DNA of 57,561 nt, from the NCBI GenBank assembly GCA_016934055.1, contig JAFGTR010000002.1:1-57561 (forward strand), written 5' to 3'. Positions 46,970 to 56,909 of this stretch are shown here, piece after piece. Every line of letters starts with the position of its first letter. The stretch's first letter is position 1. The position numbers and the translations under genes were made by a program. This DNA comes from Bacteroidales bacterium (GTDB lineage: Bacteria; Bacteroidota; Bacteroidia; Bacteroidales; UBA10428). The notes beneath the pieces were generated by a model. That model saw only the letters and a list, made by a program, of their open reading frames with translations. It was not told where the DNA came from and ran no database searches.

Positions 46970-49588
46970 TTGGCAGTGCCCTCAAATATCGCTGACACCC
47001 CTTTGATGAACCAGTATACAAGCATCAAAGCCAAACACCCCGATGCCATTTTATTGTTCAGGGTGGGTGATTTTTATGAGACTTTTGATGAAGATGCTGT
47101 CAAGGCTTCAGAAATACTTGGCATCACCCTCACAAAAAGGGCCAACGGCGCCGCTTCCTTTGTCGATCTGGCAGGCTTTCCCTACCATGCGCTTGACACA
47201 TATCTTCCCAGGCTGGTGAGGGCCGGACAGCGTGTTGCCATATGTGAACAACTCGAAGATCCCAGGTTAACAAAGAAGCTTGTTAAACGTGGTATCACCG
47301 AAATGGTAACGCCCGGTGTAAGCCTCAATGACAACGTACTGGAACACCGGGAAAATAATTTCCTTGCCTGCGTGCATATCGACAAAACAGCGGCCGGCGT
47401 AGCTTTTCTGGATATTTCAACCGGTGAATTCCTTACCGCTGAAGGAAGCTTTGAGTACATTGATAAACTGTTGAACAATTTTTCACCCAAAGAAGTACTG
47501 TTTGAAAGAGGAAAACAAAAATCCTTTCACGCGTTGTTCGGGCATAAGTTTTTCACCTATAAGCTGGATGACTGGATCTTCACTGAAGATTCGGCTCATG
47601 ATAAACTCACGCGGCATTTTGAAACACTTTCACTAAAAGGCTTTGGGATCTCAGGCATGAAACTTGGTATTGTCGCAGCCGGCGCCATTTTACAATACCT
47701 CGATGTCACCCAGCATCACCAGGTTAAACATATCACTTCTCTTGCAAGAATTGAAGAAGATCATTATGTATGGCTTGACAAGTTTACCATACGTAATCTT
47801 GAACTGTTCCAGCCCATTCAGGAGGGAGGGAAGGCCTTTATTGATATTATTGACAAAACCCTTTCACCCATGGGTTCACGCCTGTTGAAACGATGGATTG
47901 CCCTTCCTCTTAAAGATATTCATCCCATCAATGAAAGACTCGATGTGGTGGGTTATTTCATCCAAAATCCTGAGCCCAGGGCAGAGGTTGAAGAACAGAT
48001 CAAGAACATCGGAGACCTCGAACGCATTATATCAAAAGTTGCTGTCGGCAGGATCACACCCCGTGAGGTCATCCACATCAAAAATGCCCTTTCAGCTATC
48101 AATCCGGTTAAAGAGCTGTGCAATTCTTCCGGTGAACCGGTTCTCAAAAGAATCGCTGAACAACTTAACCCCTGCCCTATTATCCGCGATCGTATTGAAC
48201 GTGAACTTAATCCTGATCCCCCGATGCAGATTATACGGGGAAATGTCATCTCTTCAGGCGTCTCTGACGATCTCGATGAACTGCGCAACCTGCTGCGCAG
48301 CGGAAAGGATTATTTACTTCAATTGCAGCAGAGGGAAATAGAACAGACCGGAATTTCTTCATTGAAAGTAAGCTTTAACAATGTTTTCGGCTATTATATC
48401 GAAGTCAGGAATACGCATAAAGACAAGGTGCCGGCTGAATGGATAAGAAAACAAACACTGGTCAGTGCCGAACGATATATTACTGAAGAACTTAAAGAGT
48501 ATGAATCAAAAATTCTTGGAGCAGAAGAAAAAATACTGGAACTGGAAACCCGTTTGTTTAACGAGCTTGTTACTGCCCTTTCTGAATACATAATCCCCAT
48601 TCAGTTGAATGCTGCGCTGATAGCCCGCCTCGACTGCCTGCTATCCTTTGCTGTATGTGCACTGGAAAATGATTACAACCGCCCGGTATTAACTGACTCA
48701 GATGTCATTGAGATAAGCCAGTGCCGGCATCCGGTCATTGAAAAACAACTGCCTGTTGGTGAAAGCTATATTGCCAATGATCTTTACCTCGACAGTAAAT
48801 CACAGCAGATTATCATCGTTACCGGTCCGAATATGTCCGGTAAATCTGCATTATTACGGCAGACAGCCCTTAACGTGCTGATGGCCCAGATCGGCAGCTA
48901 TGTTCCCGCCCGCAGTGCCAGCATCGGATGTGTTGATAAGATTTTTACCCGTGTGGGAGCCTCCGATAATATATCCATGGGGGAATCTACTTTTATGGTT
49001 GAGATGAATGAAACCGCCAGCATCCTGAATAACCTTTCTTCACGAAGTCTCATCCTGCTCGATGAAATCGGACGTGGGACAAGCACCTACGATGGGATAA
49101 GCATTGCCTGGGCTATGGTTGAATTTATTCATGAACATCCTAAAGCCAAAGCCAAAACAATGTTCGCCACACATTACCATGAACTGAATGAGATGGAAAA
49201 CTCCTTTGAAAGGGTGAAAAATTACAATGTATCAGTGAAAGAACTTGATGACCGTGTTATATTCCTCCGTAAACTGGTAAGAGGAGGCAGTGAACACAGT
49301 TTTGGTATTCACGTGGCCCGTATGGCCGGTATGCCAAAAAGCCTGGTAAACCGTGCCAATGAAGTACTGGAAGAACTTGAAAAATCGCATCTTAAAAATC
49401 AGCTCGTCAAACCTGTTGCAGACCTTGCTGAAAAAAGAGAAGGTTTTCAGCTCAGCTTTTTTCAGCTCGATGACCCTGTGCTGAAACAAATTCGTGATGA
49501 AATAGCCAGAACAGATATCAACAACCTCACACCTGTTGAAGCCTTAAATAAGTTATATGAAATTAAGAAGATGACCGGGTTGAAATAG
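46970..49588 (+). CDS. mutS: DNA mismatch repair ATPase MutS
   Basis: This protein matches MutS over its whole length. It recognises mismatches and recruits MutL. The conserved start region is [34 protein letters not shown], with the mismatch-reading Phe and Glu in the FYETF motif. Also seen are the connector and core domains, the clamp, Walker [14 protein letters not shown] near residue 619, Walker [17 protein letters not shown], and THYHELNEM. About 872 residues from the TTG at 46970. GTG at 46976 and ATG at 47006 are in frame too, and the frame stays open up to a TTG at 46922. I prefer a start before 47006, because homologues have several residues ahead of TPLM. The C-terminus has the ELSFFQ-type beta-clamp-like segment ([11 protein letters not shown]). 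Confidence 0.95.
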   Translation: MAVPSNIADTPLMNQYTSIKAKHPDAILLFRVGDFYETFDEDAVKASEILGITLTKRANGAASFVDLAGFPYHALDTYLPRLVRAGQRVAICEQLEDPRLTKKLVKRGITEMVTPGVSLNDNVLEHRENNFLACVHIDKTAAGVAFLDISTGEFLTAEGSFEYIDKLLNNFSPKEVLFERGKQKSFHALFGHKFFTYKLDDWIFTEDSAHDKLTRHFETLSLKGFGISGMKLGIVAAGAILQYLDVTQHHQVKHITSLARIEEDHYVWLDKFTIRNLELFQPIQEGGKAFIDIIDKTLSPMGSRLLKRWIALPLKDIHPINERLDVVGYFIQNPEPRAEVEEQIKNIGDLERIISKVAVGRITPREVIHIKNALSAINPVKELCNSSGEPVLKRIAEQLNPCPIIRDRIERELNPDPPMQIIRGNVISSGVSDDLDELRNLLRSGKDYLLQLQQREIEQTGISSLKVSFNNVFGYYIEVRNTHKDKVPAEWIRKQTLVSAERYITEELKEYESKILGAEEKILELETRLFNELVTALSEYIIPIQLNAALIARLDCLLSFAVCALENDYNRPVLTDSDVIEISQCRHPVIEKQLPVGESYIANDLYLDSKSQQIIIVTGPNMSGKSALLRQTALNVLMAQIGSYVPARSASIGCVDKIFTRVGASDNISMGESTFMVEMNETASILNNLSSRSLILLDEIGRGTSTYDGISIAWAMVEFIHEHPKAKAKTMFATHYHELNEMENSFERVKNYNVSVKELDDRVIFLRKLVRGGSEHSFGIHVARMAGMPKSLVNRANEVLEELEKSHLKNQLVKPVADLAEKREGFQLSFFQLDDPVLKQIRDEIARTDINNLTPVEALNKLYEIKKMTGLK

Positions 49589-50184
49589 GTTTACCGGATT
49601 ATTCTGCCGGCGATAGGGGTGAAAAACTCTGCACGATGCTATACTGTAAAATCCCCTCTACCTCCCCAGGGGGAGAACACTGGCATTGGTTATTTGTAAG
49701 GAGGGGTAAGGCAGTTGGTCCGAATAAAGGAAGTTAATGAAACACCGTGGAAAAAGACTTTTTTGTTTTACATTAATGATTTTTTGCAACGTAACCAGTC
49801 CCCCCTAAAGGGAATTAGGGTTTTGTCGTCAAACTAAAACATGGTGAATAGATATCAATTTATTATTGTCGTTATGGTCATATTCATGGAAATTTCTTTT
49901 TGTCAAAGGAAACATTGCAGACATGTTTAATTATTCAAATCCGGAGGATTTGCATGTTTATAGAAAGCCTTAATCGGGAGAAATATTCGACCCCAGCCGG
50001 GGTCGTATATCCTGTACACATAATGTTCTATATACATAGGATCCCGCCGGGATCCTTTTTGCATTAACCTGGTGCTTTCTTGCATAGCCTGACGGTTAAT
50101 CATGTGAGATAGAATTATTAAAGCAACCTTTTTATGGTCATATGCATCTATTCATAACAGAAAACCTTATATAAATCCGTCACC
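49589..50184. repeat. 596-bp spacer with palindromic elements
   Basis: No gene was found. The left part holds purine/pyrimidine hairpins such as cctccccaggggg (about 49660-49675). The right part has three palindromes: CAAATCCggaGGATTTG (49936-49952), CGACCCCagccGGGGTCG (49988-50005) and AGGATCCCgccGGGATCCT (50038-50056), the last followed by a T run. The arrangement parallels 45397-45533, including the gtttatag-like segment after the first hairpin. Confidence 0.6.
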
Positions 50185-52482
50185 ATGAAATCAAATGCAT
50201 ACTTTCCGGCCTGCAGTTTCAGGATAATAAAAATGATCCTGTTATTTGTGCTCATGATAATACCCGTAACGGTTTTATCACAAGAGCCTGATGACAAGGA
50301 CAAGACATGTTCTCCTTATTTCTTTGTGAATGACAGTACAGGAACTGAAAAGCTTCCGTTGAAAGCAACATCAGCCGAAGTGAATATCAGCGGTGTTATT
50401 GCTGATGTATGGGTAAAACAGACCTATTGTAACGAGGGCAGCAATGTCATCGAAGCAATTTATGTATTTCCTGCTTCCACAAAAGCTGCTGTCAATTACC
50501 TGGAAATGACCCTTGGGAACCGGGTATTGATAGCCAAAATTGAAGAAAAGCAAAAGGCACGCGAGGAATATGAAGAGGCAAAAGAGGAAGGAAAAACTGC
50601 CACTTTGCTTGAACAACAGCGTCCGAACGTATTTCAGATGAATGTGGCCAATATTCTTCCCGGAGATACTATCATGATTGAGATGCATTATACCGAGCTC
50701 ATAACACCTGTTGAAGGTATTTATGAATTTGTATATCCTACAGTGGCAGGACCGCGTTACAAAAGCCCGTCGGAAAATGACGAAGGCTGGGTGTCAACAC
50801 CATATCTTCATGAAGGCGAAAAACCACCGTATACTTTTGAAATAGAGGTAAATCTGAATGCAGGCTTACCCATTCATGATTTTTACTGTACGTCTCATCC
50901 GTCTGCTGTAATCCGTTATTCCGGTGATAACATTGCTTTTTGCAAGCTCGATAGTACTGCAAGTGACGGTGGTAACAAGGATTTCATACTTGATTACAGC
51001 CTCTCAGGTAACGAACTGGCTTCAGGTCTGTTGCTCTATGAAGGTGAAGATGAGAATTTCTTCCTTGCCATGATTCAACCACCGAAAAATCCAAGAGATG
51101 ATCAGATACCGCCCCGGGAATATATTTTAATCATGGACGTATCAGGCTCCATGTACGGATTCCCGATTGATATCTCCAAAACCCTGTTGGTTGACCTCGT
51201 AAGCAATCTAAGACCCACTGATAAGTTCAATATTCTCTTCTTTGCAGGCGGTAATGAATTGCTTGCAGAAAGCTCAATTGAGGCTAATAATGAAAATATA
51301 CAGATGGCCGTTGATATGATTGAACAAAGGACAGGCGGCGGAGGGACGGAATTACTGCCGGCACTGCAAAGGGCGTTAAATCTTCCCTGCTCGGATCTTG
51401 CATCACGCACCTTTATCATCGCCACTGATGGTTACGTAAGTGTTGAAAAGGAAGCCTTTGACCTGATCCGCCACAACCTGGGCAATGCCAATTTCTTTCC
51501 CTTTGGCATTGGCTCGTCAGTAAACCGCTATATTATAGAAGGCATGGCACATGTTGGTATGACAGAGCCGCTGATCGTTACAACCCGGGAGGAAGCATAC
51601 GTACAGGCGGAGAAATTCAGAGAATACATTCAATACCCGGTGCTGACAAACATCAATGTGGATTTCCGGGACTTTGACGTATATGATGTTGAACCCATAG
51701 CGGTTCCGGATGTCATGGCACAAAGGCCTGTTATACTGTTCGGAAAATACAACGGCCTTCCGGCGGGAAATATCACAGTAACAGGATTAAGCGGCGAAGC
51801 AGCCTACATCAAAAACCTCACTGTTACTGATTTTCACCCTTCAGAATCCAATGCAGCTCTGCGCTACCTGTGGGCACGATTCAGGATACAGCTGCTTGAT
51901 GACTATGCTTCAGTGACCTATGATTCCGACAGTACAATAATAAAAGAAATTACCCGGCTGGGCCTGAAATATAATTTACTGACCGACTATACTTCGTTTA
52001 TTGCCGTTGATTCCCTGATCCGCCGTGATTCAGGTGATGTGGTAACCGTCAGGCAACCGCTGCCCCTGCCTGAAGGTGTCAGTGATTATGCTGTAGGAGA
52101 AGGCATGAACGGTTCATACGGAGGACCTGCAGCAATTGTGGTAGACTATCATGGTGGATATGGAGGAAAGGCTTTAGTTGACAATGATTTTTGCGACAGT
52201 TGCTCATTTATGAAGTACAATTCACCCAATCCGTTCTCTCAATATACCTTTATTCGCTTTCATATTGCACCTGATGATGAACTGGAGGCAAAAATCCTGG
52301 AGGTATTCGACTGCTACGGAAAAATCGTCCACAGCGAAGATATCTCTGCATACGGACAGGGCTGGCAAAGTTTCTTCCTTGTATTACAGCAGAACCCGAC
52401 AACATTACCGTCCGGCGTTTACTATGTGAAACTGAAAATCGGAAACCGGTATGTCAGTTCGCTGAGGATATGCATAATATAG
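50185..52482 (+). CDS. Secreted VIT and von Willebrand factor A domain protein
   Basis: This 765-residue protein has a signal peptide (hydrophobic segment about 16-32, cleavage near VLSQE). A VIT domain lies at about 45-180 (DVWVKQTYCNEGSNVIEAIYVFPASTKAAV, and ARE-EYEEAKEEGKTATLLEQQRPNVFQMNVANILPGD). A vWA domain at about 310-490 has the MIDAS motif DVSGSMYG (Asp318, Ser320, Ser322), so it should bind a divalent cation. The C-terminal about 85 residues (YNSPNPFSQYTFIRFHIA, LPSGVYYVKLKIGNR) look like a T9SS type-A sorting domain, but the very end (SSLRICII) departs from the usual KKxVLxK. VIT-vWA proteins often act in protein binding at the cell surface. It stands alone between repeat-rich spacers. 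Confidence 0.87.
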   Translation: MKSNAYFPACSFRIIKMILLFVLMIIPVTVLSQEPDDKDKTCSPYFFVNDSTGTEKLPLKATSAEVNISGVIADVWVKQTYCNEGSNVIEAIYVFPASTKAAVNYLEMTLGNRVLIAKIEEKQKAREEYEEAKEEGKTATLLEQQRPNVFQMNVANILPGDTIMIEMHYTELITPVEGIYEFVYPTVAGPRYKSPSENDEGWVSTPYLHEGEKPPYTFEIEVNLNAGLPIHDFYCTSHPSAVIRYSGDNIAFCKLDSTASDGGNKDFILDYSLSGNELASGLLLYEGEDENFFLAMIQPPKNPRDDQIPPREYILIMDVSGSMYGFPIDISKTLLVDLVSNLRPTDKFNILFFAGGNELLAESSIEANNENIQMAVDMIEQRTGGGGTELLPALQRALNLPCSDLASRTFIIATDGYVSVEKEAFDLIRHNLGNANFFPFGIGSSVNRYIIEGMAHVGMTEPLIVTTREEAYVQAEKFREYIQYPVLTNINVDFRDFDVYDVEPIAVPDVMAQRPVILFGKYNGLPAGNITVTGLSGEAAYIKNLTVTDFHPSESNAALRYLWARFRIQLLDDYASVTYDSDSTIIKEITRLGLKYNLLTDYTSFIAVDSLIRRDSGDVVTVRQPLPLPEGVSDYAVGEGMNGSYGGPAAIVVDYHGGYGGKALVDNDFCDSCSFMKYNSPNPFSQYTFIRFHIAPDDELEAKILEVFDCYGKIVHSEDISAYGQGWQSFFLVLQQNPTTLPSGVYYVKLKIGNRYVSSLRICII

Positions 52483-52538
52483 TGATTATACATTGTTATA
52501 AACATTGGGGTTAGGTTGTGTTTCTTTCAATCTGCAAT

Positions 52539-52645
52539 CCGTTGGCTAAAGCCAACGGCAATAGATCGTCCTATTGAAGCATCTGTTGTTGTAAGCATTA
52601 GCTGACGGATTAGTTCAAAAATTATTCCTTCCTTACAACAGATGC
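52539..52645. repeat. Palindromic intergenic element
   Basis: CCGTTGGCtaaaGCCAACGG (52539-52558) is a perfect hairpin. An outer pair follows: GCATCTGTTGTTGTAAG (52579-52595) matches CTTACAACAGATGC (52632-52645) with a 3-base bulge. The element lies 57 bp after the VIT-vWA stop codon. Confidence 0.65.
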
Positions 52646-52749
52646 AAAGCATTGCGTCTCTGCATGTCATTTGTAACTATCCCCATCTCCAAAACCCACA
52701 CCACTGACCATTAATCATGCGTCACTGCCCCACCCTAAACCCTTGCACC

Positions 52750-52805
52750 ACTTGTCACTTGTCACTCGTCACTTGTCACTACTCGTCCCTTGTCCCTTGT
52801 CCCTA
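52750..52805. repeat. Heptamer array overlapping a gene end (eight units)
   Basis: Eight consecutive 7-mers (acttgtc x3 and actcgtc, actactc, gtccctt x2, gtcccta) fill exactly 56 bp. Bases 52769-52805 are the last codons and stop of the SDR gene on the minus strand. Confidence 0.85.
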
Positions 52806-53779
52806 TATTCATCAATGATCAAATCCATTTCCTCATTTATCCGCTCGTCCACCCGCCGCCTTTTCTCATCGGCAGCAAACCATTCAACGGTGCGTCTTAT
52901 ACCATCACGAAAAGGTATGGTCGCCTGAAAATCCGGGACGAAGGATTTGATCTTACTGTTGTCAAAGACAACGCTCCAGCACTTATCTCCCAAAAGAGTG
53001 CCTTTTAATCGCGGGACCACTTCAGCAATAAAGTCAGAAGGTATATGCACAATATTCGCTTCCTCTCCCAGTGCTTCAGCTATTGTTTGGTATAGCTGAT
53101 TCCACGTAAGCACCTCATCAGTGGTGATATGAAAAGCCTGTCCTATGGCTTTGGCATTACCAAACAATCCAAGCAACCCTTTGGCCAGATCCTCGGCATG
53201 GGTTACAACCCACAACGATGTTCCATCACCGTGCACGATTATGGGCTTTCCTTTCATTATCCGGTCGGCCAGTGTATAACAACCCCATCCGCCGATGGCA
53301 ATGGGGAAATTGGTACTATAGGTAAGAGAAGGACGTATCACTGTTGCAGGGAATCCTTCATCATGGTATGCCTTCATCAGGCGCTCTTCGCAGGCTATCT
53401 TATCGCGTGAATACTCCCAGAAAGGATTGACCAGCGGCGTTGATTCTTTGATAATATAATGCGCCGGAGGCTTTTGGTAAGCTGATGCTGAGCTTATAAA
53501 AATATAATGGCCTGTCTTTCCCCTGAAAAATTCCAGGTCACGTTCGATATCTTCTTCTTTAAAGGCAATCCAGTCAACCACAACATCAAACCGGAGTCCG
53601 TCAATAACCTTCTTAACATCAGCGGGTTGCTGAATGTCGGCTGTCAGCCTTTTACTGCCGGGCACTTCTGCAGTGCGCATCCCCCTGTTCAAAAGATAAA
53701 GGTCAAAACCTCTCTCAACAGCCAGACGGCTCACGGCAGAACTGATAAAACCTGTCCCCCCGATGAACAATACTTTCAT
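52769..53779 (-). CDS. NAD-dependent epimerase/dehydratase (atypical SDR)
   Basis: This 336-residue Rossmann protein starts MKVLFIGGTGFISSAVSRLAVERG, with a GGTGFIS dinucleotide loop. The YSRDK motif near 123-127 gives the YxxxK pair, and IFISSASAYQKP provides the Ser. The later part (VVTHAEDLAKGLLGLFGN, AFHITTDEVLTWNQLYQTIAEALG) matches the CSP41/isoflavone-reductase-like SDRs common in Bacteroidota. Substrate unknown. The final ten or so residues (RDKGQGTSSDK) are encoded by a heptamer array, so the C-terminus is probably recent and non-functional. Start fits the divergent arrangement with crtI. Confidence 0.85.
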   Translation of the reverse strand: MKVLFIGGTGFISSAVSRLAVERGFDLYLLNRGMRTAEVPGSKRLTADIQQPADVKKVIDGLRFDVVVDWIAFKEEDIERDLEFFRGKTGHYIFISSASAYQKPPAHYIIKESTPLVNPFWEYSRDKIACEERLMKAYHDEGFPATVIRPSLTYSTNFPIAIGGWGCYTLADRIMKGKPIIVHGDGTSLWVVTHAEDLAKGLLGLFGNAKAIGQAFHITTDEVLTWNQLYQTIAEALGEEANIVHIPSDFIAEVVPRLKGTLLGDKCWSVVFDNSKIKSFVPDFQATIPFRDGIRRTVEWFAADEKRRRVDERINEEMDLIIDEYRDKGQGTSSDK

Positions 53780-53794
53780 AGAATGATTTTTAAT

Positions 53795-53953
53795 GAGGCT
53801 TTCTCAAAAGGGGCCTTAAACGTCATCCTGAATTAAATTCGGGATCTCCTTGGGCGGTCTGTCAAAATATAGGAGATCCCGAAACACCTGCCCACCATTG
53901 CCAGGCAGGCGGAAATTCAGGATGACATTTAGGGCCTCTTTCGAAACAGCCTC
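53795..53953. repeat. 159-bp imperfect hairpin element (MITE/REP-like)
   Basis: The two ends form a long inverted repeat: gaggctttctcaaaaggggcc...gtcatcctgaatt pairs with aattcaggatgac...agggcctctttcgaaacagcctc, and gggatctcct (53841-53850) pairs with aggagatccc (53871-53880). The right arm is interrupted by about 28 bp (53884-53911) with a degenerate cctgcc...ggcaggcgg palindrome. It occupies most of the spacer between the SDR and crtI genes. No gene inside. Confidence 0.8.
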
Positions 53954-54054
53954 GCGTAATTTTTAAAGATACGATGAAAATAAATTATTCACACTGTGCC
54001 TTTAAGTAAGAAAATGCATATTTTCGAACTCTGGTAATCAGGCTTATTTTTTAT

Positions 54055-55539
54055 ATGGATAACAAAACAGCTGTCATTGTGGGTGCGGGAATCGGGGGTA
54101 TTGCCACCTCTGTTTTTCTGGCCCGCAACGGATACAAGGTAAAGGTGTATGAAAAAAATGAGTTCCCGGGTGGACGCTGCAGCGGAATAACACGCGACGG
54201 GCACCGCTTTGATATGGGGGCAACCATTTATCTTATGCCTTCGATCTACAGGTCGGTTTTCGAATCAATGGGATTGAAAATCGAGGATTGCTTTCAGTCT
54301 CTTCCCCTGAATACCTTGTATAAAGTGTATTTTGAAGACGGGACAGAAATCCCGTTCTCAGCAAATAATGTCATCATGCAATCAAGTCTTGAAGAAACAG
54401 AACCCGGCAGTTATCAGAAAGCCCGCAGATATATTTCCACCGGCTATGGTTTTTTCGAACTTGCCATGAAAAAACTCATCGGCCGCAATTTTTACCATCT
54501 GTTTGATTTTATAACCATCAGCAATATGATATTGTTGATGAAGTTGAAAACATACATCAGGCATATTGCATTTGCCAGGAAGTTCTTCAGGCATCCTCAT
54601 CTGGTTAAAGCCTTTACTTTCCAGAACATCTACGTCGGCCAGGACCCGAATAAAGCCCCCGCTCTTTTTGCCATGATACCTGCAGCCGAGCTGACGGAGG
54701 GCTCTCTGGTACCGGCAGGAGGCATGTATAAAATCACAGAAGCATTGATATCACATGCTGAAAAGCTGGGTGTTCAGTTTTTTTACGGAAAAGCAGTGAG
54801 CCGTATTAAAGTCAATAAAAGAATGGCGGAAGGTGTTGTGCTGGAAGACGGTGAAGAAACAACATCCGACATTGTGGTTGCCAATGCCGACCTGCCATAT
54901 GTCTATCATGAACTGTTACCTGACAGGCGGATCTCAAAACGTATAGAACGCCTGAAATATTCATGTTCCGCTATTGTTATTCATTGGGGTCTTGACAAGA
55001 CCTATCCGCAACTCGGCCATCATAGTGTTTTTCTGTCGGATAACTACAATAGCAACCTCAATTGTATTTTTAAAGATCATTCTATTTCAGATGATCCGAG
55101 CTTTTATATCCATGCCCCGTCAAGGACTGATCCGACAGCAGCTCCTGACGGCGAAGATACGCTGACGGTAATCATTCCCTCGGGACATGCTGATGAGAAA
55201 AAGCCTCAGGACTGGAACGAACGCCTGCATAAAGTCCGCCAGAGTGTGATTAAACGGTTAAAGAAACTGGGACTTACCGACATTGATGATCATATTAAAT
55301 TTGAGTTTTCTTATCTCCCACACGACTGGAAAAATATTTTTAATCTTTCGAAAGGGGCAACCTTCGGAAGTCTTGGCCATAATATCTTTCAGATGGGCTA
55401 TTTTCGTCCGCACAACCGGCACAAAAAATACAGGAACCTTTACTTTGCCGGCGGGAGCACGCATCCCGGTAACGGGATACCGCTTGTATTACTATCGGCT
55501 AAGCTCACCACGGAAAGGATACTGAAAGACCTGCCATAA
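54055..55539 (+). CDS. crtI: Phytoene desaturase family protein (CrtI/CrtN-like)
   Basis: This 494-residue flavoprotein oxidoreductase has the N-terminal FAD motif VIVGAGIGGIATSVFLARNG near 7-26, followed by YEKNEFPGGRCSGITRDGHRFDMGATIYLMP near 32-62. The C-terminal carotenoid desaturase signature has FAGGSTHPGNGIPLVLLSAKLT near 464-485. It would introduce double bonds into phytoene, or into dehydrosqualene if the pathway is C30. The crtB-like synthase follows 75 bp downstream on the same strand, forming a minimal carotenoid pair. No cyclase or hydroxylase is in the window, so the end product is unknown. The symbol is given for the family. Confidence 0.88.
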   Translation: MDNKTAVIVGAGIGGIATSVFLARNGYKVKVYEKNEFPGGRCSGITRDGHRFDMGATIYLMPSIYRSVFESMGLKIEDCFQSLPLNTLYKVYFEDGTEIPFSANNVIMQSSLEETEPGSYQKARRYISTGYGFFELAMKKLIGRNFYHLFDFITISNMILLMKLKTYIRHIAFARKFFRHPHLVKAFTFQNIYVGQDPNKAPALFAMIPAAELTEGSLVPAGGMYKITEALISHAEKLGVQFFYGKAVSRIKVNKRMAEGVVLEDGEETTSDIVVANADLPYVYHELLPDRRISKRIERLKYSCSAIVIHWGLDKTYPQLGHHSVFLSDNYNSNLNCIFKDHSISDDPSFYIHAPSRTDPTAAPDGEDTLTVIIPSGHADEKKPQDWNERLHKVRQSVIKRLKKLGLTDIDDHIKFEFSYLPHDWKNIFNLSKGATFGSLGHNIFQMGYFRPHNRHKKYRNLYFAGGSTHPGNGIPLVLLSAKLTTERILKDLP

Positions 55540-55614
55540 ACAATATATTGTGGCATAATTTATGCAAATTCACTATTTTAACGCTTTCTTTGATCTAAAA
55601 AAATAAAGCATCTC

Positions 55615-56571
55615 ATGTCCAGGCAACGCGAAGAATATCTGAACCTGTTCAATGGCATTGACTTTGAGAGGATAAAGGATCATCCCAACATACTCATCGC
55701 GGCCAGTTTCTGGGATAACAGCCGGTATGAAGCGGCCAGGACATTTTACCGGTTTATGCGGACCATTGATGACCTGATTGATGATCATAAAGCAGAACAT
55801 CTTCAATTTTCAGAAGATGAGAAAAAAAAGTACGTCCTTGATGTTCAGCAATGGCTTAACACCATCCGGAATTCAACCCGTGAGAATTCACTTTACCAGG
55901 AGCTGACAGAGACTATTGACCGGTTCCATATACCGCTGTGGCCGATTGAAGCCTTTGCCAAATCTATGGTTTATGATATAAACCACGAAGGCTTCAGTAC
56001 ATTGCATCAATTCCTCGAATATGCGCAGGGCGCTTCCGTAGCACCGGCATCCATATTCGTTCATTTATGTGGTTTAAAGGAGGATAACGGGCAATTCCTG
56101 CCGCCCCCTTTCGATGTGAAAGAAGCTTCTATCCCCTGTGCCATTTTCAGCTATCTTGTACATATAATCCGTGATTTTCAAAAAGATCAGTTTAATAACC
56201 TGAATTATTTTGCCGACAATATCCTTGAAAAGAACGGCCTAAACAGGAAAGACCTGCAAATCATTGCCAGGAATGGAGATATTCCCGGGGGATTCCGTAA
56301 GGTTATCAGGGAGTACTATGACCTGGCTGAACAATACAGGATCAGGACCTGTAATATGATTCATACCCTCTGGCCATACCTGGGTCCTCGTTATAAGCTG
56401 AGCCTGGAAGTTATCTTCAACCTCTACCTGATGGTTTTTGAAAGGATAGATCCTGAAAGCGGCAGTTTCTCGATGCAGGAGCTTAATCCCACAACAGAAG
56501 AAATGCGCGACAGAGTACTTGAAACCGTAAAAAACTTCAAAGAGAAACACAGCAATTGTGCAAAATTTTAA
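55615..56571 (+). CDS. crtB: Phytoene/squalene synthase family protein (CrtB-like)
   Basis: This 318-residue trans-isoprenyl diphosphate synthase joins two prenyl diphosphates head to head. The first Asp-rich motif is IDDLIDDH near residues 51-58 (Asp52/53 and Asp56). The second is HIIRDFQKDQFNN near 183-195 (Asp187 and Asp191), both needed for magnesium-diphosphate binding. It lies 75 bp after the crtI-like gene. C40 phytoene and C30 dehydrosqualene cannot be told apart from this sequence. Hopanoid-type HpnC/HpnD is less likely given the desaturase neighbour. Confidence 0.85.
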   Translation: MSRQREEYLNLFNGIDFERIKDHPNILIAASFWDNSRYEAARTFYRFMRTIDDLIDDHKAEHLQFSEDEKKKYVLDVQQWLNTIRNSTRENSLYQELTETIDRFHIPLWPIEAFAKSMVYDINHEGFSTLHQFLEYAQGASVAPASIFVHLCGLKEDNGQFLPPPFDVKEASIPCAIFSYLVHIIRDFQKDQFNNLNYFADNILEKNGLNRKDLQIIARNGDIPGGFRKVIREYYDLAEQYRIRTCNMIHTLWPYLGPRYKLSLEVIFNLYLMVFERIDPESGSFSMQELNPTTEEMRDRVLETVKNFKEKHSNCAKF

Positions 56572-56580
56572 GCAGTTCTT

Positions 56581-56609
56581 TTGATGATAGAAAAAATTGA
56601 ATAAATTTG
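56581..56609 (+). promoter_or_regulatory. Putative promoter of tRNA-Gly
   Basis: TTG (56581-56583) and TAAATTTG (56602-56609) are separated by 18 bases, a good fit to the Bacteroidota TTG-N(17-23)-TAnnTTTG pattern. The tRNA begins 57 bases downstream. Confidence 0.55.
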
Positions 56610-56666
56610 CACCCTCTTTGAGGTGCCAAACACAAAGTGGATATAGTTCTTGGATAAAGAATTATT

Positions 56667-56739
56667 GCGGAAATAGCTCAGTTGGTAGAGCATGACCTTG
56701 CCAAGGTCAGGGTCGCGGGTTCGAGTCCCGTTTTCCGCT
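56667..56739 (+). tRNA. tRNA-Gly (anticodon GCC)
   Basis: A 73-base cloverleaf: acceptor GCGGAAA pairs with TTTCCGC, D arm GCTC...GAGC, anticodon stem TGACC/GGTCA with loop TTGCCAA (GCC at 56700-56702), T arm with GTTCGAGTC. CCA is not encoded. Discriminator base T. Confidence 0.97.
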
Positions 56740-56746
56740 CAAATTA

Positions 56747-56794
56747 TTTGGTGATTTGGTGATCTGGTGATTTGGTGATCTGGTGATTTGGTGA
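56747..56794. repeat. Octamer array (tttggtga/tctggtga, six units)
   Basis: Six consecutive 8-mers starting 8 bp after tRNA-Gly. Their reverse complement (tcaccaaa) recurs at 57310-57480 beyond the four-helix gene, so that gene is framed by inverted copies of the same unit. Confidence 0.8.
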
Positions 56795-56909
56795 TTGAGT
56801 GTTGGGTTTTGAGTGTGGGTTCTGAGTTGTGGAATTGAGGCAAAGAAAAAGGATTTGCCTAATTCTTCAGAATGGCGGCACTGTTAACTGTAAAAAATAT
56901 AAATCGTCG

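Noticed and set aside
56829..56909. GTG-initiated extension of the four-helix gene
   Set aside because: The family normally begins close to the MDPNELSQRT region, and the added residues derive from repeat-adjacent sequence.
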